A DNA stretch of 64,000 bases, taken from positions 8,460,809-8,524,808 of the forward strand of contig OY365822.1 of the NCBI GenBank assembly GCA_959347315.1. The letters run 5' to 3'. Positions within the stretch are counted from its first letter, which is position 1, and every line of letters starts with the position of its first letter. The position numbers and the translations under genes are program-made. Shown in pieces: positions 12,701-23,590 of the stretch. The DNA comes from Bimastos eiseni. Its lineage: Eukaryota > Annelida > Clitellata > Crassiclitellata > Lumbricidae. The notes beneath the pieces were generated by a model. The model ran no database searches. It saw only the letters and a list, made by a program, of their open reading frames with translations, and was not told where the DNA came from.

Positions 12701-15352
12701 CCCCGTCTTCCCTTATCTTTCATTTCTAAAAACTTCCCATAACCTCTCACTGAGATCTCCAGCCAATATTTTTGGATGGAGCATATGCTACCTGGTTTCA
12801 AACCTCTGGGGTTCAGCAGTCAATTGTCCAGCACACACGAAATATCAAAGTAGCCACCATTACGGGAGTTCCTCAACTATCAAAACGCCTTGTTGCAGCC
12901 CAACGATTATAAATTCGCATATACAACTGGAGTCCAAAAAATGAAAAATCCACAGGCATAATATAATGAAAGAGTGACTACCCTATGTCGTGGGCCAACC
13001 TCTTGCATATGAAATGTTAACGGCAACCACACAACTGAATTATGCGTGCACACAGAATACTAAAACGAAAATGAAGAGCCACACTCCGAGATCCTCGCGT
13101 CCAACCACAGTCGACCCATTCCTAGACAGTACACTTCTGCATTATGATCCTTCTGGGACTGCATGGACTTTACTTAAGAGTTGAAAATCCGCTCGACTCA
13201 AAGTCTCTCATTGAAAGGCCCTCCAACATAAATGCTCCATGCCCTGATCATAAACGGAGAGAGAACGCGACACCCACCAGTTCAATACCAGTTTAGTGGT
13301 TTATCGCAGTTGGTCAGTGACCGGAATATATCTTCCTTGGCATTGTTTCTCGGTTACGAACGCTGCCTTTTATCCTCCCACCCTTGGTCTAAAACCGTCT
13401 AATCCATTTCATCCAACCTTCCTATTCTTATGGGCTCAACTATAGTTCCCTTAACGATTTTCTGACTGGGTGCCATACCTCATTCTCCATATGCTCCAAC
13501 ATATCAGTGTTTTACCACCAACTTGCAACTATTTCACATAAACTTTCGTTCTAAATTCGTAGTTTCTACCCTGATCCAGCCTCCATTCCACATTTCATCT
13601 CTTCCACATGGCTGAAATTTATGAAGCATGATCAGACAAGACACAAGGTGCCATGAAAAGATAAGAAAGAACTTCTGAGAGGAAAACTAACTAGAAATTT
13701 GAAAAAGAGAATGATAAAAACGATGACATAGAGTGTGGTCCTTTACGGATCAGAAACATGGACAAAAAGAGAAGACAAGAAAATATTAGATGCATTGGAA
13801 ATGTGGATTTGGCACTGAAAATGGAAAAAGTTAATTGGATCATGGTGCTGAACAACTTTTCAAACTCTGGACTAAATTACACCATGAAACTCTCATTGAT
13901 AAATACACACAACATGTGAACATATGCCTACACATAAACTGGTGACAGTAACATAGCCTAGCAATGGAGTTTCAATAATAATAATATAACAATTTGTAGT
14001 CGTGGACATGAGAAAAGAACCCACTGCTCACTTGCCATTTTCATGCCCATGTTCAAAATCTATATTATTATTATTATGATTATTACTATTACTATAATTA
14101 TTGTTATTCAGCACTGCTATTGCACAAGTGTCTAATGCCAAGTGCATCAATCGATGGTACATCAAATCAACACCATGATTCAGTCGATTCCAGGAGGTCA
14201 GTCAGGCGAGACAGCTTACCGGTTGGGATGTGCCAACTGAAAAACAAAAGTCTCGACTGTTTTGAGTTGAGAAAAGAGATTGAGCAGAAAGAGCAGACAT
14301 GGGGAGCAAGAACCAGAGCCCAGGTCCAGCCAGAATATAGAACATATATAGAATACAACTGTATTCCACTTGATATTGATCTCCTTCCAGAGTTCATAAA
14401 TGCACACGACCGTACGACAGATCGTCAATGGCGTTGACCAATAGCTAGTGAAGGACTTGTACAAAGTCCTTACACGGTAATTAACCGCCTGAGTGGAGGT
14501 TCGAACTCGTACTCTCAGCGCCACAGGTCTAGCACTTCAGAAACCAATCCAGAACCACGAAGCCATGCACCAACTGGTGCTAATCATCGCACATAAGGAA
14601 CGAGACGTCACCTCATATTACCAACAACTGGACATTAAATCGATTTAGTATAAACTATATCAAAATAAAAACGACCATTCAAGGAACTCGAGTCTGCTCA
14701 CCAGTTGCCTGAGTATGTCCAATTCAACGAGCAACAGCAGAATGTAGAGGATGATGCTCGCACGAGTAAAGTGCGGCCGCATATAGATGAGCTTAATCTG
14801 CATAAGATTCAGGTTGATCGTCTTCATGATCTCGATCACGATCAGTGCCACCCAGTAGGGTATCAGCAGGAGCAGGAATCGTGGCGAGTTCCACATCTCG
14901 ACGCTGTGGTAGTAGACGACCGCGACGAGCGTTCCCGCGACACTCGCCAGGTGCGGGATGTACAGGTGGAGGTGCGTTCCGTTGAGCAGCTCGTCTGAAA
15001 GGAACCCGGAGACGACCTCGAGCGCGTTGAGCAGAACGAGCACAAAGAAGAGGATCCAGCGTAACGTGTGGTGCGGAAAGCGCACCCACGTCTTGACGTG
15101 CATGCTGGCAAAGATCGACTTGTTCCACGAGATCAGAACAGGAACGGCGATCAGAACAAAGACAATGTTTGGCACGAAGCTAAGTCCGTTAAGGAAGCAT
15201 TCGTTTCCTAGCACTCCGAGGTTATCGTCGATTTGCGTAGAGTTCTGATACTCTCCGCAGAATCCGGATAGCTTCCGCCGAGGATGGTGGCTGGACGACA
15301 GCGTCAAGACAACGCTTGGAAATGGTGGCGCAATGGAAACGTTTTCCGCCAT
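630..15352 (-). CDS. ABCC8/9-like: Sulfonylurea receptor-like ABC transporter (ABCC8/ABCC9 family), 5' half of gene
   Basis: Eight exons in consistent phase (about 566 codons) read from a start codon at 15352 leftwards and run off the window. The order matches the ABCC8/9 subunit of ATP-sensitive K+ channels: TMD0 (five hydrophobic segments), the basic L0 linker with a KPPE motif, then TMD1 with the family motifs NYGRL (vertebrate NYQRL), WSALIGG (vertebrate VSALIGA) and LKLYAWE. In this family TMD0 binds the Kir6 pore and the nucleotide-binding domains sense MgADP; those domains are not in the window, so completeness cannot be judged. The amino end is about 25 residues longer than in vertebrates. 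All eight exons start in phase 0. The match is to SUR rather than MRP1, because TMD0, L0 and TMD1 all follow the SUR pattern. Introns are 0.8 to 3.6 kb and full of repeats. Confidence 0.93.
1249..1328. repeat. 20-bp tandem repeat, four copies
   Basis: Nearly identical copies of AGCATCACCTATACCAGCCC, within or just beyond the SUR intron after exon 7. Confidence 0.9.
1670..2050. repeat. ATT/ATC-rich microsatellite
   Basis: Trinucleotide-rich stretches (ATT, then interrupted ATC/ACC) between SUR exons 7 and 8. Open frames read through it are low-complexity Met/Val/Ile and are not genes. Confidence 0.85.
2111..2245 (-). CDS. ABCC8/9-like: SUR-like exon 7 (TMD1)
   Basis: 45 codons between TTGCAG and TCT|GTAAGT. 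It encodes a membrane pair, MILAIGMLYGIIGWSALIGG then VVILALLQYLMATQLSAVQK, nearly position by position the vertebrate YYILGVSALIGA...PVQYFVATKLSQAQ. Confidence 0.93.
2430..2670 (+). mobile_element. Possible LINE 3' end remnant
   Basis: Broken reading containing SCTCLKTALFSP, reminiscent of the FK..LKT.LF end of non-LTR reverse transcriptases, then GGCGCTATATAAAT and an AATAAATGAATGAA tail. It lies in a SUR intron. Confidence 0.35.
3330..3497 (-). mobile_element. tRNA-derived SINE (family A)
   Basis: The minus strand starts GGCACGGTGGCCGATTGGTT, an A-box-like tRNA head, and has a B-box-like GGGTTTCGACCCTCG, then GTAGGGACCTTGAGCAAGTCC. The copy at 26.76 kb shares head and body, which confirms a family. 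It is not a functional tRNA. Confidence 0.75.
5633..5788 (-). CDS. ABCC8/9-like: SUR-like exon 6 (TMD1)
   Basis: 52 codons, acceptor CTCTAG, donor AAG|GTCAGT, phase 0. LLMYTKILALSMWN...SIGQIISHLSVDANNML aligns with the SUR segment around IYNKIMHLS and the cytosolic loop with NLVAIDTNQL. A hydrophobic helix (CACIVHFVWLLP) follows. Confidence 0.92.
5868..5972. repeat. 27-bp tandem repeat
   Basis: Repeats of a CATACCCATCATAGCCAGCA-type unit in the SUR intron between exons 6 and 7. Confidence 0.8.
5990..6480. repeat. AT-rich minisatellite, about 30-bp unit, ~16 copies
   Basis: Units of the form TTTAAGTAGCTAATTCTAATC(G/A)ATTAG, with substitutions between copies. The TAATT/ATTAG cores recur throughout. 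It lies in the SUR intron between exons 5 and 6. Confidence 0.9.
6818..6819 (-). promoter_or_regulatory. GC-type 5' splice site
   Basis: The minus strand reads CAG|GCAAGG. Apart from the C, the site is a strong donor, as is usual for GC-AG introns. Confidence 0.8.
6820..6972 (-). CDS. ABCC8/9-like: SUR-like exon 5 (TMD1), ends at a GC splice donor
   Basis: 51 codons starting DGDMVEVKEFFSNGYVLAL and ending VRLRGAMQ, matching vertebrate ...LANAYVLAV...INLRGAIQ. The exon ends CAG|GCAAGG. No GT lies at the position that homology and phase require, so this is a GC-AG intron; the first downstream GT would add residues with no counterpart in the family. Confidence 0.9.
7020..7195 (+). mobile_element. 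SINE (family B) copy
   Basis: Carries the family-B body and tail (CTAGTCCTTATTTCACTAG, then GCGCCTTGCATGACTGCTGACAG). Related tails occur near 10.6, 33.5, 36.5, 61.4 and 62.9 kb. Confidence 0.55.
7772..7975 (-). CDS. ABCC8/9-like: SUR-like exon 4 (start of TMD1)
   Basis: 68 codons, acceptor TTCAG, donor GTAAGA, phase 0. It encodes a membrane segment (MVLAGLFMLGGSFFHLSNPI) followed by ILLIHILKFVE, equivalent to the first TMD1 helix and loop of SUR. NVT is a possible N-glycosylation site. Confidence 0.9.
8344..8472. repeat. (CT/GT)n microsatellite
   Basis: CTCTGTCTGTCT-type low complexity in the SUR intron between exons 3 and 4. Confidence 0.95.
9059..9115 (-). CDS. ABCC8/9-like: SUR-like exon 3 (57-nt exon)
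   Basis: A 19-codon exon, SERSSFNYGRLVAAIEEER, between a GTCGCAG acceptor and a GTAGGT donor, phase 0 at both ends. NYGRL corresponds to the NYQRL motif that follows the L0 linker in vertebrate SURs. Confidence 0.85.
9943..10013. mobile_element. 71-bp piggyBac-type MITE with TTAA target duplication
   Basis: TTAA followed by CCCTTTAATGACCAGC, mirrored by GCTGGTCGTTAAAGGG then TTAA. Flanking TTAA and a CCC-starting terminal repeat are piggyBac-like; the element is far too short to encode anything. As RNA it would fold into a hairpin with a 16-bp stem. Confidence 0.7.
10480..10680 (+). mobile_element. SINE (family B) copy
   Basis: Shares CAGACTAGTCCTTCCATTCG...GCCTTGCATGGCTGC...CCTGTAATAACTTGTGATCA with the other family-B copies. 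Confidence 0.6.
10735..10855. repeat. Trinucleotide microsatellite (TCA/TCG/GTT)
   Basis: Pure and interrupted trinucleotides just downstream of SUR exon 2 in the transcribed direction. Confidence 0.9.
10917..11096 (-). CDS. ABCC8/9-like: SUR-like exon 2 (L0 linker)
   Basis: 60 codons, phase 0 at both ends (acceptor TTGCAG). It encodes the cytosolic linker between TMD0 and TMD1, with RYAFFKKRRMLKPPESL and later SKATYFWMRSLI, matching the vertebrate SUR segments around KPPEDL and SKGTYWWM. The donor at GAG|GTTGGT is weak, but the next exon joins in the correct frame only at this point. Confidence 0.9.
11195..11362. repeat. (TGTGTATG)n-type minisatellite
   Basis: About 20 copies of an 8-12 bp TGTGTATGTG(C/T)C unit. 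Open frames through it read His/Thr/Arg repeats and are artefacts. A GAACAATAAACATT...ATGGTTATGGTT stretch near 11500 looks like a retroelement tail. Confidence 0.9.
12100..12305. repeat. About 30-bp tandem repeat, 5-6 copies
   Basis: Units of the AAAGTGATAAAGTAATCACT type followed by GCTTTGGTCC, in the intron after SUR exon 1. Confidence 0.85.
13605..13865 (+). mobile_element. LINE reverse-transcriptase fragment
   Basis: An interrupted reading contains VLYGSETWTKRE and ILDALEMW, a signature of the distal reverse-transcriptase region of some non-LTR retrotransposons. In-frame stops make it a dead fragment in SUR intron 1. Confidence 0.7.
14445..14545 (-). mobile_element. tRNA-derived SINE fragment
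   Basis: The minus strand has a GGTTTCTGAAGTGCTAGACC head and a GAGTTCGAACCTCC B box, then CGTGTAAGGACTTTGTACAAG, close to the family-A body. Confidence 0.5.
14702..15352 (-). CDS. ABCC8/9-like: SUR-like exon 1 (start codon, TMD0)
   Basis: 651 nt, 217 codons, ending in phase 0 at a CTG|GTGAGC donor. The ATG at 15352 has A at -3 and G at +4. The protein begins MAENVSIAPP, then reaches the family-typical FCG near residue 32 and CFLNGLSFVPN near residue 52. Five hydrophobic stretches follow. RWILFF, LHLYIP and VVYYHSVE match conserved SUR TMD0 positions, and LLLLVELDILRQL ends the last helix. NGTH is a possible glycosylation site. The exon is more GC-rich than its surroundings. Confidence 0.93.
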
Positions 15353-16499
15353 TTTTTCGACGTTGGATTTAACTCCTGGGAGTTTCGTCGAAATCAGATA
15401 AGAAACATTCCGTTTTGACTATCACAAGAGATGACAAAGTCTGTATTCAAATATCCGCATGTTGTGGCAGCAGTATTTTCAAGGGTACTACCGTTGTTTG
15501 AACGCTGTGGCACATGAATCTATGGTAACGAAACCGCCATTTGAAATCCAGATGTCACTGCTCTATCTTTTACCATAAAGTCCTTCCAAATATTTTGAGT
15601 TACTCCTGCACAGACAAAACAAGTATTGATTTCAATATCCATATACTTGATTCAAGTAAACGAAGAATATTCTCATGCAAAATATCCTGCCTCTAAGGCA
15701 GCTTAATCTACACTGCTATACAGGATGATAACATTATTCGCATATCCTGCCATATTGGCAGCTTAACATATACCTCTCCACTGAAATAAATATTGTTCAG
15801 CAGTTAAATACTGTTGTCACAAAGGTTACAATTTTGTCCTGAAAACACTGTCACTCTGAGACAATGAGAGTAAGCTGGTCACTGCGGGTTTTATAAACAG
15901 GATTGCTGCTGACAGTGTCAATATATCCAGTGACACAGTGCTGTGTAGGCCTCTATGCAGTATATGCAGAGTGGTATATTTGAAAGTATGGCCCACTTTA
16001 GTAGATTGTCTCAATTGTTCCGGCATTAACAGTTCCATCGTCAATGTACCCCAACTGACATGCTTAATAAATAAGTATTTTCTTTAATATAAACACCTGA
16101 AATTGCACGGCATGTACAAACAAACATTTAACATGCATCGTACACATAAAAAAACACTTAGCAGTAGAAAAGTTCAATAAATGACGGCATATGAATCTCA
16201 TCTTATATCATATCTTATGATATACAACAACTGATGAACTATTTACATACACTGCTAACCATCCATCATTCCATCATACTAGCATTGAGACCTAGCAGAC
16301 ACCAGCATCACTCAGCATACCTCATCTATCAGCATGAGAGCGCTAACAACCACTGGCTTGAGAACTCTGATGAGGCAAGGTCTTATCCGAATGGCAAAAT
16401 TGCCTATTTAACGATCTCAAAGCGTCGTCATCTATTTCTGTAAAAAAAAACGGCAAGCTGATGAAACTTCAGTCTGTTGATGTTGCTCCTTTTTCTATC

Positions 16500-16960
16500 A
16501 TCTACGCCGAAAATAGTGCCGCCGAGATGCTATAAGTCCAGGCGCACGCTCTCGGCAATGGCAAACACCTCATCACATGCTGCGCTGTGCAAGCAATTGG
16601 CTATAGTCTGTCTGTCAGGCTGGCGAGAGAGCGCCAGCCATCATAATGACGCTCACAGCCGCAATCCACCATTCAGTTCATCTGTCTCCAGGGGCAACGG
16701 CTGTCACGGCAACCACCGTGTCCACGCGGCGTATCCTTCTCTGGCCGTGAAGACTGGAGAGCCTTCAAGCGCCCGCCTTCCACTGAACGTGCAATCGGAA
16801 TTAATATTTACCTTCTAATCTAGACGGAGAGCCCGGCTTGAATGGCGTCCCTTCCCGTTGTGGAACTGGCCCTGCTCATCCGCCGCAGGCTCCCCCCAAC
16901 GGGCTCTTGTTCGCTGGGAGGCGGTGCCGAGATCGAGCGGGCAGGAAGTCTAGAGCAGCA
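16500..16960. other. GC-rich, non-repetitive block upstream of the SUR gene
   Basis: About 460 bp clearly richer in G+C and CpG than its surroundings, 1.1-1.6 kb upstream of the SUR start codon. One 113-codon frame crosses it but has no recognisable domain. Repeated GGCAAC/GGCAATGG words are visible. It could be a regulatory element, a distal 5' exon or old transposon sequence. Confidence 0.4.
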
Positions 16961-17084
16961 GACGACGAAGCAGAGGAAAATTAAGACAAGAAAAGATGTT
17001 CAATGAAGGAAATAATATATGTGATATGAAACAACTGATGATAAACAAACCACAACGAAAAACACACACAACATCACCATCACC

Positions 17085-17300
17085 ACCACTATCCTGATAT
17101 TCTTCATCATCATAATCATCATCACCACCACCAGCAGCACCAACACCGTTGTCGTCGTCATCTTTTTCTTTAGCAGCATTACCATCACCATCATCATCTT
17201 CATCATCATCATAATCACCATCATTATCATCATTATCATCACTATCATAATCATCATCACCACCACACCATCATCATAATAATCATCATCACTTCATCAT
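17085..17300. repeat. (ATC)n microsatellite
   Basis: Interrupted CATCATCAC repeats. The Met/Val-rich minus-strand frame across it is an artefact. Confidence 0.9.
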
Positions 17301-17999
17301 GAGAGTGGATCATATTGCCAAAGTCACACTTACACGTGTCCACTGCCAGATGCCATGAAGTGTATCAGGTGTGCTAAGAGTGTATAAAAGAGCTTAAGAA
17401 GAGGCTTTAAGCACAGGACAGGATAAGGCGGGAATAAAAGACCTATGTCGGCACTTCACAAATCTCAACACAACCATACAGGAAGCGATGCAGATGGTTA
17501 CACCAGCAGTAAGCAAACAAAACGGACCGTTGAAGGGGCGATATATCAGATTGACTGATTGATTTACATACTTATTATTAATCTGTAACTTCTATATTGT
17601 GGGCACATAACGCACTTGCAGGCATCAACCGATGGCACATCTAGGGGCGGAGACTTAGAGGGACAGGAGAGGACGGTAATATCCGAAATTTCAGGTGGAG
17701 GGGATGGAGCTGCTTATATTTCCCAATATATCATAAATATTTAATTAATACTATGAATTTCTAGAGTTTTCCATTATTTATTCCTTTTTGCTGCATCCAT
17801 ATGTTTGGGAATTAAAATTTTCCAACCAGTCCCCAAAACCACAATTTTTTCGACCTGCCTCCCCAGCCCCCCACCCCACCCCCCAACCCCAAAACCAAGT
17901 CTTCGTTTGTGGGCGCATCAAAGCCGTAAACGATGATGTTAGATGGAGGGTCATGGAGTACAGAACCAAAGACATTATAACAAGGTCAAGCAAGCAGCC

Positions 18000-19380
18000 T
18001 GATTAGAGTCCTGATTAAAAGAACATTGGAGATCTATCAAGATGTCTGCAGGAAAAATAAATGCAGACCAGCTGCAAAATTGTCGAACAATTATCTAATA
18101 GTGAAGCTGAGGCAGTCTGAGATTAAACAGAAGAAAAACAATATCCTGGCAGAAATTAAAAAAGAATTGATTAACAGAACATTGAAGCAAATTGCACCAG
18201 GATTATGATCCCAGCGACACAGGAGTTCAAGCACTGGATGATAAATACCACTACCAGAAGAGAACACATCCATCTTGTATCTGTACATATCAAACGGAAC
18301 AAAGAGTACAGAGGAGTGGAGTCAGTGGACACACTCAATCACAATTACTACACCAAAGCATAGCAGAGTAATTATGGAATGATAGGATAGCACTGTTGAA
18401 AGAACTTGAAACACATACTCCTAATAATGGTTCTAATGGAAGAGTTGAATCACAAGTAGCTACTAACTAGGCAGAAAAGCACGCAGGTTTCATGATGTGT
18501 CAGCACACCTGATATAACACCAGTGTACACAAGTACACCACACAAGTACACCACATACCATAATCCTAAGGTAAATAGTGGCAAAAGAAATATGGAATGG
18601 TAAGCTTGTCCATAACTGCCTCACATACTTCAGAAAGATTTCAATTCCACCAGCGGTCAAATGAGCTGTGCTTAATCATTTGGAGTAGGATGAAGGATGA
18701 CATAGCGACCCAAAGTGTTCGTTGGAATGTTCCACATGGAATAGGAGCTCTGGCTCAGGCACACAACTGTCACAAGACAATTATCACAAGATCTAATATC
18801 TCCAAAAACAATTATCTCAAAACTGGAAAGTGTAAAGGACAGGAGTAAAGGATAACACTCTCAGATCATGGACATTGACCTCATCCATGGACAAGGAAAA
18901 GCAATTCAAAAAAACGTAGGCCTACTCCATACTCCTACTCTATAAGAGATGGGAAGGGCACAGAATTTGGAATCACAAGACAGAGTCAATGATAGTTAGG
19001 CTCTGTAGAAACTAAGATCTAAGCCCGTGGAGCAGATGCTGCAGAAGATCAATAATGTGGGCAAATTTATGTGTTACAGAAGCCTACTGACTTTGGATAA
19101 TGGATGCTTCAAAGCGATAAGGAGATTGATTAATAGCAAATACAGAGTGAGCAGTGTTAAGAAAACAATTGAATGAACAAACAGATCAGAGTCTTCACAA
19201 GAGTGAACATTGCCAACACAAGGAACTGTATGCAAACAAGTCATGAAACCTGCACAGAAAATGCAAGGACAGTTCCTGATGCTTGGGATGAAAAATATCG
19301 TGGGCATCTGAGCAGGAAGTAGAGCTACATTGGGTCTAAAGCCTACAGAACGATACTGGGCATCAGAACATTTGCGTTAG
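18000..19380. other. Intergenic, possibly degraded retroelement
   Basis: Several short open frames rich in Lys/Gln (for example from 18026 and 18597) without recognisable motifs. Codon-like composition broken by stops suggests a decayed element, but no family could be named. Confidence 0.3.
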
Positions 19381-19454
19381 GCCTACACTACTCTCTCGCT
19401 GCGGCCTTTCCCTGATGGCACCATCCATTTCTAAGACATCTTCCTCCCACTGTT

Positions 19455-19755
19455 TCTCCACTTCCTAGAGGAGGAGGAGGTGGAGGAGGAGGAGGAGGTG
19501 GGGTGATTGAGGAGGAGGTGGTAGTGGTGGAGGAGGAGATGTGGAAAGGATGCTGTCTCTTGTGCCTCCTGCTGTATATATAATATATGTATAAAACATA
19601 TAAATGTATATATGCATGTATATATATATATATATATGCATGTATATATATATATGCATGTATATATATATGCATGTATATATATATGCAAGTATATATA
19701 TATATGCATGCATGTATATATATATATATGCTTGTATATATATATATAATCACAA
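19455..19755. repeat. GGA-rich tract followed by (AT)n/ATGC array
   Basis: 19464-19545 is GGAGGA-rich. 19570-19750 is TATATATGCATG-type. Tyr/Ile/Cys/His-repeat frames are artefacts. Confidence 0.92.
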
Positions 19756-20573
19756 CAACAGACGGTTCCCTGAGGATTCATGGTCAAGGAGAAAGAACAA
19801 CAGGCTCCAGGGATAGAGTGGATTAGCAACGTATTTAGGGTTTCCTCTGATTAGGCTGTTCTGCAATTACAATTTCAAAACGTACCAGAGCCCCAGGATT
19901 TCAGAGCTGGCTTACTGCACAGACCGACACACAAAGCTCCCCGACATAAGCTGCGCTACAGTAATCATTTTCCAGACATTGATTTAATGTGTGCACAAAA
20001 TATGTTTGGCACTTTTAGTCCTATTAGTATATGACATGTTAGCCTTAAACGCCTTAATAGCAGCAACAAGGGAACAACAGATATAAGGAACAGATATAAG
20101 GAATTGTGGAACAGATATAAGGACCATTTACACTTCATTAACAATGTGCCCTTTACACTTGGACTATGGCAAAGTTCAGTCACTAGACTTTACATGCATA
20201 GGTGCTGCTCACAGTGTCACAATAGTCTAAGATGTCATCAGACATCATTATAAGAGTGTCAACACAATAGGAGGCACAAGCGTGAACGGGGGGAGAAGGA
20301 AAAGGAGGAAGACAAACAGGTTGCAGATGGAGGACTGGCTGCTGCAACAGAACAGGAGTAGAGAAGCAATAGAAGAGAGTGGAGCAGAAACTGGATGAGA
20401 AAGAAGAGAAGAATGAAATGGTTAAGGACTTCTCAGTCTGCTGGCTATTTCTTAGACAAATCTAATAAATAAAGAAGACTTTCTGTGTGTCCCTCTGTCT
20501 GGCGATGTATTTCCACAGCCTTACAGCTATTCACTCGAAACCTTTGCCGTTCGTTTGGGAACACCTCGGACAC

Positions 20574-20587
20574 CCAGTAGAGGGGGC
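20574..20587 (+). promoter_or_regulatory. CTCF-like motif
   Basis: CCAGTAGAGGGGGC agrees with the metazoan CTCF core CCRSYAGRKGGC at all but one position. A single motif match by eye; chance occurrence is possible. Confidence 0.25.
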
Positions 20588-20624
20588 GGCCGCTGTCTAC
20601 TTCCTTGCCCCGAGCCATAAAACC

Positions 20625-20855
20625 TATGAATTCCCAAGCCTGGGAACAGTGGGAAGCCAGTGCATTGCATGACTATTAGTTCCCCTTTCATGCAAGTTCA
20701 ACCATTTACCCAGGCACCGAGTGCCCCAGCTAGTCAAAGATGTGTATTAGTATATCTGGACCTGAGCAATCAAAGGATGAATTCCAAAGCCTGGGAAGCC
20801 AGTGCATTGCATGACTAATAGTTCCCCTTTCATGCTAGTTCAACCATTGCTAAGT
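20625..20855. repeat. Local direct duplication (about 75 bp, two copies)
   Basis: AAGCCTGGGAA...GCCAGTGCATTGCATGACTA...AGTTCAACCATT occurs at about 20635-20705 and 20785-20850. Confidence 0.8.
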
Positions 20856-20859
20856 TCCA

Positions 20860-23580
20860 CTGATAGAGCCTAGTTATATAGTGCATCAACCGGTAGAAAG
20901 CAGGATGTTGAAATTCTGGGGAGAAGAAGAATGAAGCCAAAAATGAATGAACAGCGATGAATGAGGTAGAGGAGACATAAACAGCAGAATAAGATCAGAA
21001 GGAAAGTGAAAGAAAGGAAGAGAGAGAGTAACTGGAAGTCAAGGGAAGTGGCCCAGTCACAACTGATTCAACCAGTTCAATGGACTGGCTGAAGCACAGA
21101 CCATCAGGTCCCCAACCAGTCATAATTGTGTTTGGGTATGCATGGCACTGTAATGAAAGAAGTGCTCGAGGGCCTCTGCAATAATATTATTGAGTTGAAA
21201 TACAGAGCCTCCAAAACTCTTTGCTCTACCATACGTTGATGACTTGGCAAGCAGAAGGTTACTAAAATATAGAAAAACTGCATACGGGGCGATAAGAAGT
21301 GCTCAGCTGAATAACTCAAAAGCATTAAAACAATAAATAAAACAATAAAACAATAACATGAAGACAACTTAGATAACAATTAACGGGAAGCAGGGTAAAG
21401 GGTAGAAACGAAAATTTAAAGTCGTAAAAACAATTACAACCCAATTAGGCCTACAAGACACATATCACTAAGCAGTCTACCCTTCATTAAATAAGAGGCT
21501 ATTTAATAAGTCAACGTCTCAATTGTTGCTACGGTCATCCCACCTCATACAGCACAGAGCCCTGAAATAACGAAGCATCAATGGCAATCTGTACGAAATT
21601 GACGAAGATAACAGCAAGCCGTAAAATTACCACTTCAATTCCTCTGAGGCTTCTTATATCCGATGTGTCCTCATCGATGGTCTTTCCACTATTTTACAGC
21701 AACATTTATGACCATCTTCACGTCCCTTCGAAAGATATTTGAGCCGACGCCAATTACAGGGCGTCTCCTTACATGTTAAGGGTTCGTAACTTGACGGCAT
21801 CGGACGATAAGATTATTGTAGAACCGTTAAAATCGCTGCAGTCGTTTGCCTAATCGTCACTAATCCGAAAACGAGTCTAGATATAACGAAAACTACAAAA
21901 AAAATTAGCGATAGAACGCTCACGTTAACAAGAACCACCGAACAGCATCAGCCTCATTGAGCCGCACTGGGAACGAGTAAATCGCATTGGATATACTAAG
22001 TAGCTGCTTCTGTATCCTAAGTGGTACTTCGCAAGAATAATCGCAATCGTATCTTCAAACTTCTAAAGCGCCATTCGTAGAGAAGTGCACAGCAAATCAC
22101 TGGATCCATACAGCTAGCCAACATTGTGCCACCACCACTGCCACGACTCACTAGTGGAAGCAATTACCATTCGCCAGTGAATAAGTAAATGCAGACCCAA
22201 GGATCTATAATGCTAATAGTTTTTATAGATTCCTTGATGTAGATCCAACGAACGTGGCTGTCCGCTTTACTAGGGCCTGTTCTAGGCTATAAGGGCTCAT
22301 TTACATCTATTTAAACTATACAGGAAATTAAGCGCAGATTCAGCACAGACTTTACGTCCTGTTATTGCCGAATCCATATGCGTTTCCACAGCTGATGTGT
22401 GGACTCGCAGTGTTGACCTGTTCGATGTTGACCAGTTCAATGTGGTCCATGCAGTTCAGTGGTCAGAGAATAGAACAGCCCAGGGGCGTCCAGTCGCCGT
22501 CCACATAGGAGAGGGGGTCTGGAGGCAAATGCCTCCAATTTCAGGTAGGGGGATAATTTTTTTGGTCTTGGGGGGGATATCCTGCCTTCCTAACGCTGGG
22601 GCAGAGGGTTTGCCTCCATCACTCAGAGGGGGGATTGACGCTTATGGAACAGCCAGTCAAAGACAGCAGACGTAAGCCATAGGATCGAGTGAATTACCCT
22701 ACAGACACATTAAGAAACACAAGGTTAATTTATCCAGACGAACTGAACTTTCAGTGCTATAGTTCAGTACGCGGGCTATCTATATTTTACATTGACAGTT
22801 TGGTCAACAGAATAAACGGGTAATTTATAAGCAATGTACTAGCCACGGCAATATGGGCAATCCCTCACAACTTCAATAAACCAAGCCGCTATTGAAAATA
22901 GCCTACCACACTACAACTTACCCTGCCAGGTGCAATTATAAGATTTCATGGTCTAATTATCAATTCCCGGTTGTTGTGTATTAAGGGGCTTCTGTGAAAA
23001 CATAGTACGTGCCCGAAACGCCGATAATTTATATACAACGAAGACAATTAATTAATCTATTCAAAATTAGGACAATGCCAGTGATTAATATGATTACTTT
23101 AGAAGGTGAAACGTAATACAGCTGCAGCAGAGGTTGATGCCGAAGAAGACGACTTCTAGGATGTGGCGCTTAATCTGGTCGTTAGATGGTGCCAATTTTA
23201 CGGGTTCGCTTCCGATACAAAAATTAGCTCAACGAACCGCATCGTAATGTAATGTAAGAATGTGCAAAATTCATTTACTAAAGTTCAGCGGGTTTTCTAT
23301 TCGAGCAGACGCCGCTTCACCTCTAAACTCACATTAAATTTAAACTATGAAGCGCATTTCTTCTGAAACAATATTTAGTTATCGGACCTTAACTGTCGCC
23401 TGTGTAGATCGGTCGCCATCAGTTTTGAAGTCGGCATTTCAGTTCAACTGTATTTTACGTAGATTTTCAACTTCTGATATCACCGAGTCAGTAATTATAG
23501 GGAAATCGGTCTCGATTTTTAATGGGGTGGTTTGTGTCTATGTTATAGGCCTGCAATTAATTGGTTCCCGCGACTTACAA
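20860..23580. other. Intergenic sequence without recognised genes
   Basis: AT-rich. A G-run-rich patch at 22475-22640, beginning CAGGGGCGTCCAG, resembles common TIR-element ends. Nothing else could be assigned. Confidence 0.5.
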
Positions 23581-23590
23581 TAGTTAGCAT

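Larger units (their letters stand above)
15360..18000. other. SUR upstream intergenic sequence
   Basis: No gene recognised. A 45-bp local duplication (ATATCCTGCC...GGCAGCTTAA) lies at 15680-15770, a GC-rich block at 16500-16960, and an ATC-type microsatellite at 17085-17300. The rest is unremarkable AT-rich sequence. Confidence 0.6.

Noticed and set aside
14705..15248. Open frames antisense to or shifted within SUR exon 1
   Set aside because: Shadows of a GC-rich coding exon; only the minus-strand frame from 15352 matches a known family.
16477..16818. 113-codon plus-strand open frame
   Set aside because: Low stop density is explained by GC content; no motif was recognised, so it is listed only as a GC-rich block.
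19388..19829. Several Tyr/Ile/Cys-rich frames on both strands
   Set aside because: Artefacts of the AT/ATGC repeat and the GGA tract.
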